Shown piece after piece: positions 51,935 through 61,559 of a stretch of 64,000 nt of DNA (position 1 is its first letter; every line of letters starts with the position of its first letter). Under the pieces are notes generated by a model that searched no databases, was not told where the DNA came from, and saw nothing but the letters and a program-made list of their open reading frames with translations. This DNA is from Clostridia bacterium (GTDB lineage Bacteria; Bacillota; Clostridia; TANB77; CAG-508): contig JAGALX010000043.1 of assembly GCA_017625035.1 (NCBI GenBank), positions 1-64,000 of the forward strand, given 5' to 3'. The position numbers were made by a program, and so were the translations under genes.

Positions 51935-53734
51935 TTATTCCTCAAAAAAACTTTCGAATTCTTTTTCAGAAATAACTTCTTTTTGTAACAATGTATTAGC
52001 AACTAAATTTAATTTATCCATATGCTCTGATATTATTTTTTTAGCTTGATAATATGCATTATCAACTAGTAATTTTATTTCTGCACCTATTGCATCTTCG
52101 AATTTGTTTCCTAGTAATTGCATTTGATATGGATCCTTTTCTAGGTTTACTGATATAGGACCTACTATATCACTCATTCCATATATAGTTACCATATCTG
52201 TGGCAATTTTTGTTGCAACTTCTATGTCATTGCTTGCCCCTGTAGAAATATCATCTAATGCAATTTTTTCTGCTGCTCTACCACCTAATAGGGCAATTAA
52301 TTTTTCTTCCATTTCTTGTTTAGATACATAGAATTTATCTTCGTTTGTTTTGTACATTGTATATCCACCAGCAACACCTCTTGGTATTATTGATATTTCT
52401 TTTACATCTTTTTGAGTTTCTAAATATCTACTTACTATTGCATGTCCTGCTTCATGGAATGCTGTTAGTTTTTTATCTTTTTCAGATATAACTCTACTAT
52501 GTTTTTCTAGCCCTACTGTAACTTTTTTAACAGCCTCTTCTATATCTTCATTAGTAATTGCTCTATTTCCTTTTATTGTTGCTATAATTGCTGCTTCGTT
52601 TAAAATATTAGAAAGTTCTGCACCTGTAAAACCTGCTGTATCTTCTGCTATACTTCTTAAGTCAACAGATGAATCTAATTTTTTACCTTCAGCATGTATT
52701 TTTAATATTGCTTCTCTACCATTTAAATCTGGTAGACCAATTGTAATTTGTCTATCAAATCTACCTGGTCTTAATAAAGCTTTATCTAACATTTCTGGTC
52801 TATTTGTTGCAGCTAGCACTATAATAGCTTCTTCTGTATCAAAACCATCCATTTCTACTAGTAACTGGTTTAGTGTTTGATTATTTTCGCTTTCAGCTCC
52901 GCTTGATGATGTTCTTCTTGAACCTATTGCATCAATTTCATCTATAAATACTATACAAGGAGATATTTTTCTGGCCTTTTCAAATAATTTTCTTACTCTA
53001 GATGCTCCAAGCCCAGCAAACATTTCTATAAATTCTGATCCACTCATTGATATAAATGGTACATTTGCTTCACCTGCAATTGCTTTTGCAATTAAAGTTT
53101 TACCTGTACCTGGATTTCCACATAGTAAAACACCTCTTGGTATTTTTGCACCCATTTCTTGGAATTTTTTAGGTTTTTTTAAGAAATCAACTATTTCTAT
53201 CATTTCTTGTTTTTCTTCATCTAATCCTGCTATATCTTTGAATGTTGTTCTTGTTTTTTGTGTTGTAGAATCATATACTTTTCCTTTTTCACCAAGCCAT
53301 TGCATTTGAACTATTAGAATTAATAGAACTACAAGCATTATTGTTGGTAGAAAAGCAAGTAGTTTTCCTCCTATAGATACAAATACATTTTCTTCTTTTT
53401 GAATTAATTCAATGTTTTTTCCTTCTTTTACTTGTTCTTGTATATATTCAATAAAAGCTTCTTTTTCAGGAACTATAACTTCTTTTTCCTCTTCTTGTTC
53501 TTTTATTTTAACTTTTACTGTAGTACTATTAGTTTTCATTTCAACTTTTTCGATAGTATCATCTTTAATTTTTGTAATTAATTCTGTATATGCTAAAGAT
53601 TTTTCTTCTTTTTGTTTGCTATAATTCATATATTGCATTATACCATAAATAATTCCTGCTATTGATAATATTACTATTAAAAATGTAATTATATATTTTT
53701 TCTTATTATTTTTTTGTTTTTCATTTGAATTCAT
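51935..53734 (-). CDS. ftsH: ATP-dependent zinc metalloprotease FtsH
   Basis: A 599-residue membrane-anchored AAA+ protease. Two membrane helices (about 9-29 and 107-130) flank an extracytoplasmic domain. The AAA domain has LLCGNPGTGKTLIAKA, ISPCIVFIDEIDAIG and the second region of homology (ATNRPEMLDKALLRPGRFDR). The zinc site is TAFHEAGHAIVSRY (HEAGH). It degrades misfolded membrane proteins and short-lived regulators. The start at 53734 follows AAGGGAGTTT. Length is slightly shorter than the Bacillus protein. Confidence 0.96.
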   Translation of the reverse strand: MNSNEKQKNNKKKYIITFLIVILSIAGIIYGIMQYMNYSKQKEEKSLAYTELITKIKDDTIEKVEMKTNSTTVKVKIKEQEEEKEVIVPEKEAFIEYIQEQVKEGKNIELIQKEENVFVSIGGKLLAFLPTIMLVVLLILIVQMQWLGEKGKVYDSTTQKTRTTFKDIAGLDEEKQEMIEIVDFLKKPKKFQEMGAKIPRGVLLCGNPGTGKTLIAKAIAGEANVPFISMSGSEFIEMFAGLGASRVRKLFEKARKISPCIVFIDEIDAIGSRRTSSSGAESENNQTLNQLLVEMDGFDTEEAIIVLAATNRPEMLDKALLRPGRFDRQITIGLPDLNGREAILKIHAEGKKLDSSVDLRSIAEDTAGFTGAELSNILNEAAIIATIKGNRAITNEDIEEAVKKVTVGLEKHSRVISEKDKKLTAFHEAGHAIVSRYLETQKDVKEISIIPRGVAGGYTMYKTNEDKFYVSKQEMEEKLIALLGGRAAEKIALDDISTGASNDIEVATKIATDMVTIYGMSDIVGPISVNLEKDPYQMQLLGNKFEDAIGAEIKLLVDNAYYQAKKIISEHMDKLNLVANTLLQKEVISEKEFESFFEE

Positions 53735-53932
53735 TTTATAAACTCCCTTCACGGATTTTTGTATATTTATTATATCCTGAAAATATGTGTAAAATTAAAT
53801 TATTATTAAATAAATTTCTTATTTTTGTATTTGATTTTAGTTAAAAATTTAAAACTATTTTTTCTATGTTTAAATTTTATAAGTTTTAACATTAGTTTTG
53901 ATTTATTCGATTTTTATTTTATATTAACATTT

Positions 53933-54742
53933 CTATATACTATCATTACTTTTTGATTTATCCGCTGTTATCAACAAAATTGCCGTTACTACATAAATAG
54001 TTGTTATTGATGTATACATTATAGAAAAATATTTTATATAAAATCCTGTAAATGTATTTAATATATAGTATATACAACTTAATATTATTGGAAGAGTAAT
54101 TGCATGAACTGCAATTTTAAACATATTAGAAAATTTAAATTCATTATTACCTATTATTTTAGCCATAATACTACCAATTAAAGCAATTATTAAAATATCC
54201 ATAACTGTTGAAAAAGCTAATGTAATTATAGTAATTAATAATGCAAGTATTGAAAAGATTATATAAAATTGTGTGTTTTTGTTGGTTAAAATTTGCATTA
54301 TATCTTCTTTATTAATATCTTCATAAAAATAATCATTATACTTGAATTTAAAAATATTATTTTCTAATTTTAAAGTACAATACTGTTTTCCAATAACAAT
54401 ATTTGCCTTATTTTCGTATTCATTGTTATTTTCTTTACTAGTATCTATTATTATATAGTTATTAAAAAATGATTTATATTCATTATTGTTAATTGTTAAA
54501 ATTCCATTTGAATAATTTAAATTGTTAATTTCTGTATTTATAAAGTCTGCTGTTTGATTAATGCTTTTATTCATGTTATAAACAATTCCTATAGTTGTAA
54601 TTATAGAATATACAATTATTAATATAATAAAATAAATAAAGCTCTTAGATATTTTTTCTGTATATATTTGTTTGTAATAATCAAAATCTTTTATACTTTT
54701 AAATAAATTTGATATAAATGATTGTTTTTTTTCTTCGCCCAC
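53933..54742 (-). CDS. DUF1189 family membrane protein
   Basis: A 269-residue protein with about five membrane helices. The first lies near residues 35-55. A roughly 85-residue extracytoplasmic loop (Asn/Ile/Lys-rich) follows, then a cluster of helices. Topology and the start GEEKKQSFISNLFKSIKDFDYYKQI (SF...SxxDFxxY) match the DUF1189 family, whose function is unknown. Some members are near maltodextrin or PBP genes. The start is GTG after GAGGTG. It lies between the PASTA PBP and ftsH. Confidence 0.7.
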   Translation of the reverse strand: MGEEKKQSFISNLFKSIKDFDYYKQIYTEKISKSFIYFIILIIVYSIITTIGIVYNMNKSINQTADFINTEINNLNYSNGILTINNNEYKSFFNNYIIIDTSKENNNEYENKANIVIGKQYCTLKLENNIFKFKYNDYFYEDINKEDIMQILTNKNTQFYIIFSILALLITIITLAFSTVMDILIIALIGSIMAKIIGNNEFKFSNMFKIAVHAITLPIILSCIYYILNTFTGFYIKYFSIMYTSITTIYVVTAILLITADKSKSNDSI

Positions 54743-54842
54743 ACGTTCACCTCTAATTTTATTTACTTAATACAAAATATAAGTTATAGTATATTTTATA
54801 TTATCACTCAGAATTTTTGTAGTATTAATTTTTATTTCATTA

Positions 54843-54876
54843 ATATGTTGGACTATTTTTGTTTTAGTCCAACATA
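54843..54876. terminator. Terminator of the PASTA PBP gene
   Basis: ATATGTTGGACTA pairs with TAGTCCAACATAT around a short T-rich loop, about 22 bases beyond the stop codon. Confidence 0.7.
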
Positions 54877-54898
54877 TTATATATTTATTACTTTATTA

Positions 54899-57703
54899 TT
54901 AATTTTCTGAAGAAGTTGGATTTTTAGTCGCATTACCAGTAGGTTTAGTAGTATTTGTTGTTCCTGTTGTATTTGCTGGTTTAGTGGTATTTGTCGGTTT
55001 TGTAGTATTTGTTGAATTAGTAGTGTTTGTTGTTCCTGTTGTGTTTTTATCTGAAGTTTCATTTTTCACTACATTTTTTTCAGGTGTTGTATTTTGTTCT
55101 GGCTCTTTCCTTTGAATTTTATTTACTATTATTGTTATTTTTGTATTTTTTTCAACTATTTGCCCTGGAGATATGCTTTGGCTTATTACTTTTCCATCTT
55201 CTTTACTTGTATCAGATTTATATTTTACATCAATCTTCATATTTTTTAATTCATTTTTTGCTGCAGATTCTGTTTTTCCAATAACACTTGGTACTATAAT
55301 ATCAGTTGAAATAGTTATATCTACATCATTATCGCCACCATTATTATTTTCTTTTGGTATTTCTGGTGTTTTGTGTATATCGCATTTTTCAGATGGTGCT
55401 GCTGCTTTTACACTTGAATTTGTTTTCCAACTTGAATTTCTTTCTTTTTCTGGTACAAAGCTATAGTAATATGTATTTGGACAGGTATCTATTGCAAGTT
55501 TTCCTGAATCAGAACATATTTTTAAAGAATGACCTTCACAATCTTTTGGAATAGAACTTTCTGCATAATATTCTACATATATTTCTGAACAAGAGCTTGT
55601 TGCTTTGCATCCAGATTTTCTACATGTTTTTACTTGAATAATTCCACTTGGCTGAGTAAAACTTGCTGATGCTAAATTTGAGTGAACTTTAGTCATAACA
55701 TCTGCCCATATTTTAGCAGCATAGTTTCCACTTCCATTTACTTCTATTTTTTTGCCATTTTCTCCATCATATCCATACCATGTTGCAGCTGTATAGTATG
55801 GTGTTATTCCGCAAAGCCATCTGTCTATATTATCGTTTGTTGTACCAGTTTTGGCACCAACATCCATTCCACTTATTTTACAATTTCTTGCTGTACCTGA
55901 GCCACCTTCTACTGGTTGTTTTAATAGTGTTTTCATTATATATGCATTTTGCTCAGACATTACTCTTTCGTTTGATTGTTGTGCTTCAACAACTATATTT
56001 CCTGAAGAATCTACTACTTTTGTATAAAATACTGGTGATATGTACACACCATTATTTGCAATCATTGAATATGCTGCAGCCATTTGTAATGGACTTACAC
56101 CATTTGTTAGCCCTCCTAAAGCCATTGCAGGTAAATTTGAATCATTTACTTCTGCATTTTCACTTGCTTTTACTAAAGTTGTAATTCCACATTTTCTTAG
56201 AAAATCTATTGAATTATCTGGTCCAATTTCTGACATTATTTTTGCAGCAACTGTATTTGATGATACTTCTATTGCATCTCTTACAGTACACAATCCTGCT
56301 TTAGCACTTGTTGAAGATGGGCTCCAATCTTTTCCGAATGTTGTTTTAGAATTATCGTACACTGTACCTGCTCTTATAACACCTTTTTCAACTCCACATC
56401 CGTATGTAGCAAGTGGTTTTAATGATGAACCTGGTTGTCTTGTACTATTTGTTGCTCTGTTTATTCCTATTGCATCTACATCTGTTCCAAGACCTCCCAT
56501 ACAACCAACTACTTGACCACTTGTATGATCCATTATAACCATTGCAGATTGTGAGTGTGTGCTTGATTTTGATGATGTTAATATATATTTATCGCTTTTA
56601 TATACTTCTTCTAGGTTAGCTTGTATTGATGATGATTGTGTAGTATAAATTTTATATCCTCCACCATAAACACGACTTTTAGCATATTCTTCTGAAAAAC
56701 CTTTTTGCTCTACTAAATCATTTACAACTTCATTAATAGCAGATTGAACAAAATATGATTTTACACTTGATGTTGGTAATGTACCTTTAGTAAATGCTAA
56801 TCCGGCTTCTACTTTATCGTATGCAGTTTTGTATTGTTCTTCTGTTATATTTCCAAGCTCTTTCATTTTTGTTAAAACTGTTTGTGTTCTTACTTTTATT
56901 TTTTTATTTACTTGCTCTTGTTTTTCTGGATTATCGGTGTTTTTAAAAGGATTGTATACATTTGGAGCATGGTTTATACCTGCTAAAAATGCGCATTCTT
57001 CGATTGTTAAGTCACTAGCAGATTTACTGAAATAATATGTTGATGCCATTTCAACACCACAAATATCGCCACCATCTGCACCTAGTGGAATTATATTTAA
57101 ATATAATTCTAATATTTGATCTTTAGATATCATTTTTTCGACTTGATATGCTCTAGACATTTCTTTTATTTTTCTTTCAACACCAGCGGCTCCAGAATTT
57201 TCTCTTTCATCTGTTATATTTTTTACTAATTGCTGAGTAATTGTACTTCCACCAAAAGAAGAATCACCTTTTAGTAAATATGTACCTGTGGCTGCTAATG
57301 TTCTTTTTAAGTCTACACCACTATGGCTGTAATATCTTTCGTCTTCTATTGATACAAATGCTTTAGGTAAATATTCACTCATATCTCCAATACTTATGAT
57401 TTCGCGGTTTTCTTCTCCAGATAATTCTAATATTACATTTCCATCGCGATCATAAATAACTGTATTTGCATTTGCTAATAGTAAGTCTTCTTTAGATAAC
57501 GCAAATTTGTCACTAAAAAATATTCCACAGAAAATACCTATTGCTACTAAAACTAGTAGTATAGCTAATAATAGTAAAATTATGAAGAATTTTTTTAGTT
57601 TTGCATGATTTTTTTTATTTTTTGGTTTTGGGTTAGATGATTTTTTTCTTGATACTTTGCTACCTATAGATCTAACCCTATTATTTGTTGATTTTTTTTC
57701 CAT
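54899..57703 (-). CDS. Class A penicillin-binding protein with PASTA domain and Thr/Asn-rich tail
   Basis: A 934-residue bifunctional peptidoglycan synthase. A basic cytoplasmic start and a membrane helix (about 35-60) are followed by GT51 (FVSIEDERYYSHSGVDLKRT, GGSTITQQLVKNI) and a transpeptidase domain with QPGSSLKPLAT (SxxK), SSNTVAAK (SxN) and GAKTGTTND (KTG). After a Cys-rich linker comes one PASTA domain (VPSVIGKTESAAKNELKNMK). A Thr/Asn/Pro/Lys tail has repeats of the type TNTTKPTNTTKPANTT. PASTA domains bind uncrosslinked peptidoglycan. Longer than the paralogue at 33933, it is probably the main PBP1 of the organism. Confidence 0.93.
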   Translation of the reverse strand: MEKKSTNNRVRSIGSKVSRKKSSNPKPKNKKNHAKLKKFFIILLLLAILLVLVAIGIFCGIFFSDKFALSKEDLLLANANTVIYDRDGNVILELSGEENREIISIGDMSEYLPKAFVSIEDERYYSHSGVDLKRTLAATGTYLLKGDSSFGGSTITQQLVKNITDERENSGAAGVERKIKEMSRAYQVEKMISKDQILELYLNIIPLGADGGDICGVEMASTYYFSKSASDLTIEECAFLAGINHAPNVYNPFKNTDNPEKQEQVNKKIKVRTQTVLTKMKELGNITEEQYKTAYDKVEAGLAFTKGTLPTSSVKSYFVQSAINEVVNDLVEQKGFSEEYAKSRVYGGGYKIYTTQSSSIQANLEEVYKSDKYILTSSKSSTHSQSAMVIMDHTSGQVVGCMGGLGTDVDAIGINRATNSTRQPGSSLKPLATYGCGVEKGVIRAGTVYDNSKTTFGKDWSPSSTSAKAGLCTVRDAIEVSSNTVAAKIMSEIGPDNSIDFLRKCGITTLVKASENAEVNDSNLPAMALGGLTNGVSPLQMAAAYSMIANNGVYISPVFYTKVVDSSGNIVVEAQQSNERVMSEQNAYIMKTLLKQPVEGGSGTARNCKISGMDVGAKTGTTNDNIDRWLCGITPYYTAATWYGYDGENGKKIEVNGSGNYAAKIWADVMTKVHSNLASASFTQPSGIIQVKTCRKSGCKATSSCSEIYVEYYAESSIPKDCEGHSLKICSDSGKLAIDTCPNTYYYSFVPEKERNSSWKTNSSVKAAAPSEKCDIHKTPEIPKENNNGGDNDVDITISTDIIVPSVIGKTESAAKNELKNMKIDVKYKSDTSKEDGKVISQSISPGQIVEKNTKITIIVNKIQRKEPEQNTTPEKNVVKNETSDKNTTGTTNTTNSTNTTKPTNTTKPANTTGTTNTTKPTGNATKNPTSSEN

Positions 57704-57799
57704 ATTTATACTCCTTTTCTGGATTTTTTCAATTTCAAAATCACACTAAAATTATATTATAAAATGCAAAAAAATAAAAGAGTTTTTCAATATATTTTA

Positions 57800-58399
57800 T
57801 TACTTTGATAACAATAATAGAGCTTTTTTAATCATAGATTCTAAATTAGTATCATTACTATCTAATTTAGGGATTATTTTTTCAATTTCTTTTCTAGAAT
57901 ACCCTAATACTTGTAATGCTGAAATTAGCTCTTGAGTATTTTCATTTTTAGTTATAATATTTGGTACTTGTGTACTTTCTTGTTCTTGTACATTTATTGA
58001 TTTTAATTTATCTTTAAGCTCTAAAATGATTCTTTGAGCACTTTTTGCTCCTATTCCTGGTAATTTTTTTAATGTATTTACATCATCTGAAACTACTGCT
58101 ACTGCAAATGTTGATGGCTCTATGTTAGATAAAATTGTTATTGCTGATTTTGCTCCAATTCCACTTACTGAAACTAGTAGTTCAAACATTCTTAGCTCTT
58201 CGCTTGAAGAAAATCCATAAATACTTACATCGTCTTCTCTTACTTTTAGATATGTATGTACTTTTACTACAGTTCCTAGTTCTCCTATGTTTTTCATTGA
58301 ATTTTCGGACATAAATATTTTATATCCTATTCCGTTTACGTCTATTACAATGTAATCCATTGTTCTTGATTCGAATGTGCCTTTTATGTATGCAAACAT
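57800..58399 (-). CDS. ruvA: Holliday junction branch migration protein RuvA
   Basis: A 199-residue protein that binds four-way junctions and loads RuvB. An OB-fold start (MFAYIKGTFESRTMDYIVID) is followed by two helix-hairpin-helix motifs (LVSVSGIGAKSAITIL and LKKLPGIGAKSAQRIILELK) and the C-terminal UBA-like domain III (ISALQVLGYSRKEIEKIIP). The start at 58399 follows AAGGAGGAAAA; the frame is open 18 codons beyond without support. RuvB is not in the adjacent sequence. Confidence 0.94.
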   Translation of the reverse strand: MFAYIKGTFESRTMDYIVIDVNGIGYKIFMSENSMKNIGELGTVVKVHTYLKVREDDVSIYGFSSSEELRMFELLVSVSGIGAKSAITILSNIEPSTFAVAVVSDDVNTLKKLPGIGAKSAQRIILELKDKLKSINVQEQESTQVPNIITKNENTQELISALQVLGYSRKEIEKIIPKLDSNDTNLESMIKKALLLLSK

Positions 58400-58500
58400 A
58401 TTTTTCCTCCTTGCTATTTTTGTATATTTTATCATATGTTTTTTTATTTGCAAGATGTATTTTTATTATTTGTGCTTAGTTTACATATGTATAAAAAGCA

Positions 58501-58525
58501 AAAAAGACTCAAATAGAGTCTTTTT
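58501..58525. terminator. Terminator of the 53-residue gene
   Basis: AAAAAGACTC pairs with GAGTCTTTTT around AAATA, eight bases past the stop at 58534. Confidence 0.8.
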
Positions 58526-58533
58526 GCAGATCC

Positions 58534-58695
58534 TTACTTCTGTCGCTTTCTTTTAAGCGACGGAAAGTTATTGGTCTTCTTTGGTAACGTTTTCGACGCT
58601 GCCTCTTCTAACTGAGATGCAATGTCAGCAGCAGTGTCAGCCAACATTTTTATCTCTTCTTTCGTCAAAGGTCGAAAATCTTTCTTTGTGGGCAT
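58534..58695 (-). CDS. Small basic/helical protein, own promoter and terminator
   Basis: A 53-residue protein (MPTKKDFRPLTKEEIKMLAD, then TAADIASQLEEAASKTLP and a basic end SLKRKRQK). It is predicted helical with no membrane segment and no family that I recognise. The ATG follows AAAGGAGGGGCTG. Its own consensus promoter and terminator make a complete single-gene unit between pfkA and ruvA. Codons use more G and C than adjacent genes (for example GCAGCGTCG), which could mean recent arrival or selection for strong expression. Confidence 0.65.
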   Translation of the reverse strand: MPTKKDFRPLTKEEIKMLADTAADIASQLEEAASKTLPKKTNNFPSLKRKRQK

Positions 58696-58725
58696 ATCAG
58701 CCCCTCCTTTTTTTTTGATTGTTCT

Positions 58726-58754
58726 ATTGTAAACCATTTTCGACTTTTTGTCAA
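58726..58754 (-). promoter_or_regulatory. Sigma-A promoter of the 53-residue gene
   Basis: -35 TTGACA (58749-58754), a 17-base spacer and -10 TACAAT (58726-58731). The -35 box begins immediately after the pfkA stop codon. Confidence 0.82.
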
Positions 58755-58755
58755 C

Positions 58756-59898
58756 CTAATCCCCCAAACAAATTCCAATACTTCTTGCAGTTTTTATTAA
58801 ATCGTCATCCATTGTAACCTTTCTTATGTTACTTTCTTTAGTATTACCAGAAACTGCACCGATTTCTTTATTTTCACCTACTACATCTTCTAAAGATACA
58901 CAATCTAATTTTCCATCTTTTAGTACTGTTAACACATTAAATTTACCTTCAATAGCAAGTTCCATAGCTTTTGCTCCATATTTTGTTGATAAAACTCTAT
59001 CAAAAGATGTTGGTGTTCCTCCTCTTTGTGTATATCCTAAAACTGTGCATCTTGCTTCCATTCCAGTTAATTTTTGAAGCTCTTTTGTAACTTTTTCTCC
59101 TGCTCCTCCAAGTTTTGTATTATCAACACCTTTACCATTATCACGTACTTCTGCAACAGAAATTTCTCCATCTTTTGGTTTTGCACCTTCTGCTACAACT
59201 ACAATTGAGAAATTTTTACCTAATTCTTTTCTTCGATTTATTTTTTCTACTGCTTTATTTATATCATATGGAATTTCTGGAATTAATGCAATATCTGCAC
59301 CTCCTGCGATACCAGATTCTAGGGCAATCCAACCTGCATATCTTCCCATAACTTCTAGTACCATAATTCTGTGATGTGTTTCTCCAGTTGTGTGAAGTCT
59401 ATCTAAAGCCTCTGTTGCTACTGAAACAGCCGTATTGTATCCAAAAGTTATATCTGTACAAGCAACATCATTGTCTATTGTTTTTGGAACCCCAATTACC
59501 TTTAAACCTTTTAAAGAAAGATCTCTTGCAGATTTTTGAGTTCCATCTCCTCCTAAAATAAATAAACAATCAAATCCATCATCTTTGACATTTTGAACAC
59601 ACTTGTCTGATAAATCTTTATAAACAATTTCTCCATTTTCTTCTACTTTATAGTTAAAAACATTTGCATTTGTTGATGAACCTATTATTGATCCTCCTTT
59701 TGGTAATATTCCACATGCTCTACTATTTTGAGAAGTACTTAATTTTATATATTCATTTTTTAATAAGCCTCTATATCCTTCTATGAATCCATAACATTCG
59801 ATATCATGCTTTTCAGCAGATTTTACAATTGCTCTTATAACTGCGTTAAAACCTGATACATCTCCACCATTTGCTAATATTGCTACCTTTTTAATCAT
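58756..59898 (-). CDS. pfkA: 6-phosphofructokinase
   Basis: A 380-residue phosphofructokinase that commits fructose 6-phosphate to glycolysis. GGDVSGFNAVIRA, LFILGGDGTQKSA, GVPKTIDNDVACTD (Asp is the base) and MGRYAGWIAL are in place. The Gly at GGDG favours ATP, while PKTIDND has the Lys typical of PPi-type or group III enzymes. This combination marks the mixed group whose phosphoryl donor must be tested. The start follows AAGGAGGATTC. It lies downstream of the ackA genes. Confidence 0.93.
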   Translation of the reverse strand: MIKKVAILANGGDVSGFNAVIRAIVKSAEKHDIECYGFIEGYRGLLKNEYIKLSTSQNSRACGILPKGGSIIGSSTNANVFNYKVEENGEIVYKDLSDKCVQNVKDDGFDCLFILGGDGTQKSARDLSLKGLKVIGVPKTIDNDVACTDITFGYNTAVSVATEALDRLHTTGETHHRIMVLEVMGRYAGWIALESGIAGGADIALIPEIPYDINKAVEKINRRKELGKNFSIVVVAEGAKPKDGEISVAEVRDNGKGVDNTKLGGAGEKVTKELQKLTGMEARCTVLGYTQRGGTPTSFDRVLSTKYGAKAMELAIEGKFNVLTVLKDGKLDCVSLEDVVGENKEIGAVSGNTKESNIRKVTMDDDLIKTARSIGICLGD

Positions 59899-60011
59899 CT
59901 TTTGAATCCTCCTTAAAATCGTTATATTATGTATTATACCAATAAAACCAATTTTTACAATATGTAATTAAATTTTTTTGTATTCATCACATTTTTCACG
60001 CACCCCAATGT

Positions 60012-60042
60012 GCAAAAAAGAAGAGCAAAAGTTTGCTCTTCT
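60012..60042. terminator. Terminator of the downstream ackA
   Basis: AGAAGAGCAAA pairs with TTTGCTCTTCT; on the minus strand it is followed by TTTTTTGC. It lies 10 bases past the ackA stop. Confidence 0.75.
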
Positions 60043-60051
60043 GAAAAATAG

Positions 60052-61245
60052 CTATTTGCTTATTAAACTCTTTGTCTCTCTAGCAATTACAAGTTCTTCA
60101 TTTGTTGGAATAACATAAACTTTTATTTTTGAATCAGGAGTAGATATTTCGGCTTCTTCTCCTCTTACTTCATTTTTAGATTCATCAATTTTTATTCCTA
60201 AAAATTCTAAGTTTTTGCAAATTCCAGCTCTTCTATTTTTTTGGTTTTCTCCAACACCTGCTGTAAATACTATTGTGTCTATTCCCCCCATTGAAACACC
60301 ATATTTTGCTATATATTGAGCTATATTTAAATCATATGCTTTTAAGCTAAGAGCTGCTTTTTCATTTCCATTTGTAGCTTCAGCTTCTACATCTCTAACA
60401 TCTGAAGATACTCCTGAAATTCCAAGTAATCCAGATTCTTTATTTAATATTTTATCCATTTCATCTGATGAAAGATTTTCTTTTTTCATTAAATATGTAA
60501 CTATAGATGGATCTAAATCACCACTTCTTGCACACATCATTATTCCACCAAGTGGAGTTAATCCCATACTTGTATCTACTGATTTTCCACCATCAACAGC
60601 ACAAATACTAGCACCTTGTCCTATATGACAAACTACAGTTTTTAGGCTTTCTAATGGTTTATTCATAACTTCTGCAACTCTTTTTGAAACATAAGAATGA
60701 GAAGTTCCATGGAATCCATATTTACGAATTTTATAGCTTCTATAATAATGATATGGTATTGGGTATAAATATCTTTCTTCTGGAATTGTTTGATGGAATC
60801 CTGTGTCAAATACTACTACATTTGGTTTATCACTCATTAAATTTTTACAAGCTTCAATTCCCATAACAGCAGCAGGGTTGTGAACAGGTGCTAAATCAGC
60901 ACATTCACGTATTCCTTCAATAACTTCATCATTTACTAAAACTGGCTTAGCAAATTTTTCTCCACCATGAACAACTCTATGTCCTACTGCATTTATTTCA
61001 TCTAAGCTTGATATAACTGCATAATCAGTTTCAGTTAATTGTTTTATTATAAATTCTAATGCTTCTTTATGTGTTGGAGCAGGATTTTCAATAACATATT
61101 TTTCTCCATTTACTTTATGTGTTACAAAAGATTTGTCTATACCAATTCTTTCGTAATTTCCTTTTGCAATTACTTCTTCGTTTTCCATATTGATTAATTG
61201 GTATTTTAGTGATGAACTACCACAATTTAAAACTAATATTTTCAT
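60052..61245 (-). CDS. ackA: Acetate kinase, paralogue 2
   Basis: A 397-residue enzyme that converts acetyl phosphate and ADP to acetate and ATP. The ASKHA-fold signatures are LVLNCGSSSLKYQ at the start, VVHGGEKFAKPV, VFDTGFHQTIP, RKYGFHGTSHSYVS, HIGQGASICAVDGGKSVDTS and VFTAGVGENQ. All catalytic residues look intact. It lies 314 bases after the first ackA copy, the gap holding palindromic copy B. The copies differ at many positions, so they are not a recent duplication. Which one partners with Pta is not decidable here. Confidence 0.95.
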   Translation of the reverse strand: MKILVLNCGSSSLKYQLINMENEEVIAKGNYERIGIDKSFVTHKVNGEKYVIENPAPTHKEALEFIIKQLTETDYAVISSLDEINAVGHRVVHGGEKFAKPVLVNDEVIEGIRECADLAPVHNPAAVMGIEACKNLMSDKPNVVVFDTGFHQTIPEERYLYPIPYHYYRSYKIRKYGFHGTSHSYVSKRVAEVMNKPLESLKTVVCHIGQGASICAVDGGKSVDTSMGLTPLGGIMMCARSGDLDPSIVTYLMKKENLSSDEMDKILNKESGLLGISGVSSDVRDVEAEATNGNEKAALSLKAYDLNIAQYIAKYGVSMGGIDTIVFTAGVGENQKNRRAGICKNLEFLGIKIDESKNEVRGEEAEISTPDSKIKVYVIPTNEELVIARETKSLISK

Positions 61246-61316
61246 TATTTATACTTCCTTTCAGATTTTATTTTTTTATGACAAATGTCAATAATCAAAA
61301 AATTTTCGATAAGCTA

Positions 61317-61506
61317 GAGAAAGATGCAAAACTATGGGTGATGATGGCATATATATTATTTGATATGAACTTGGGTGGGGACCGACAAGGTAGAAACTGT
61401 TTATTTTGCGAGTGAACAGCGAAGCAAAGTTTACAGTTTCTTCGAGGTTGGGGTGAATATCAAATAATATATATGCCATCATCACCCATTGTTTTGCATC
61501 TTTCTC
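61317..61506 (+). repeat. 190-bp palindromic element, copy B
   Basis: The arms 61317-61366 and 61457-61506 are reverse complements with one mismatch in 50. They enclose a 90-base core starting GAACTTGGGTGGGGACCGAC and ending GTTGGGGTGA, the same length as in copy A. In the core GAAACTGT pairs with ACAGTTTC. The loop carries GCGAGTGAACAGCGAAGC and the right flank CGGTAACTT. It separates the two ackA genes and would be part of the pta-ackA-ackA transcript, if that is continuous. No gene overlaps it. Confidence 0.85.
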
Positions 61507-61559
61507 GGTAACTTGTCTTACATTTCAAAAATTTTTAACTTAAACAAAGAACATTAAAA

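Noticed and set aside
61288..61485. A 65-codon minus-strand frame across palindromic copy B
   Set aside because: It lies in a near-perfect palindrome, has no ribosome binding site, and copy A has no matching frame.
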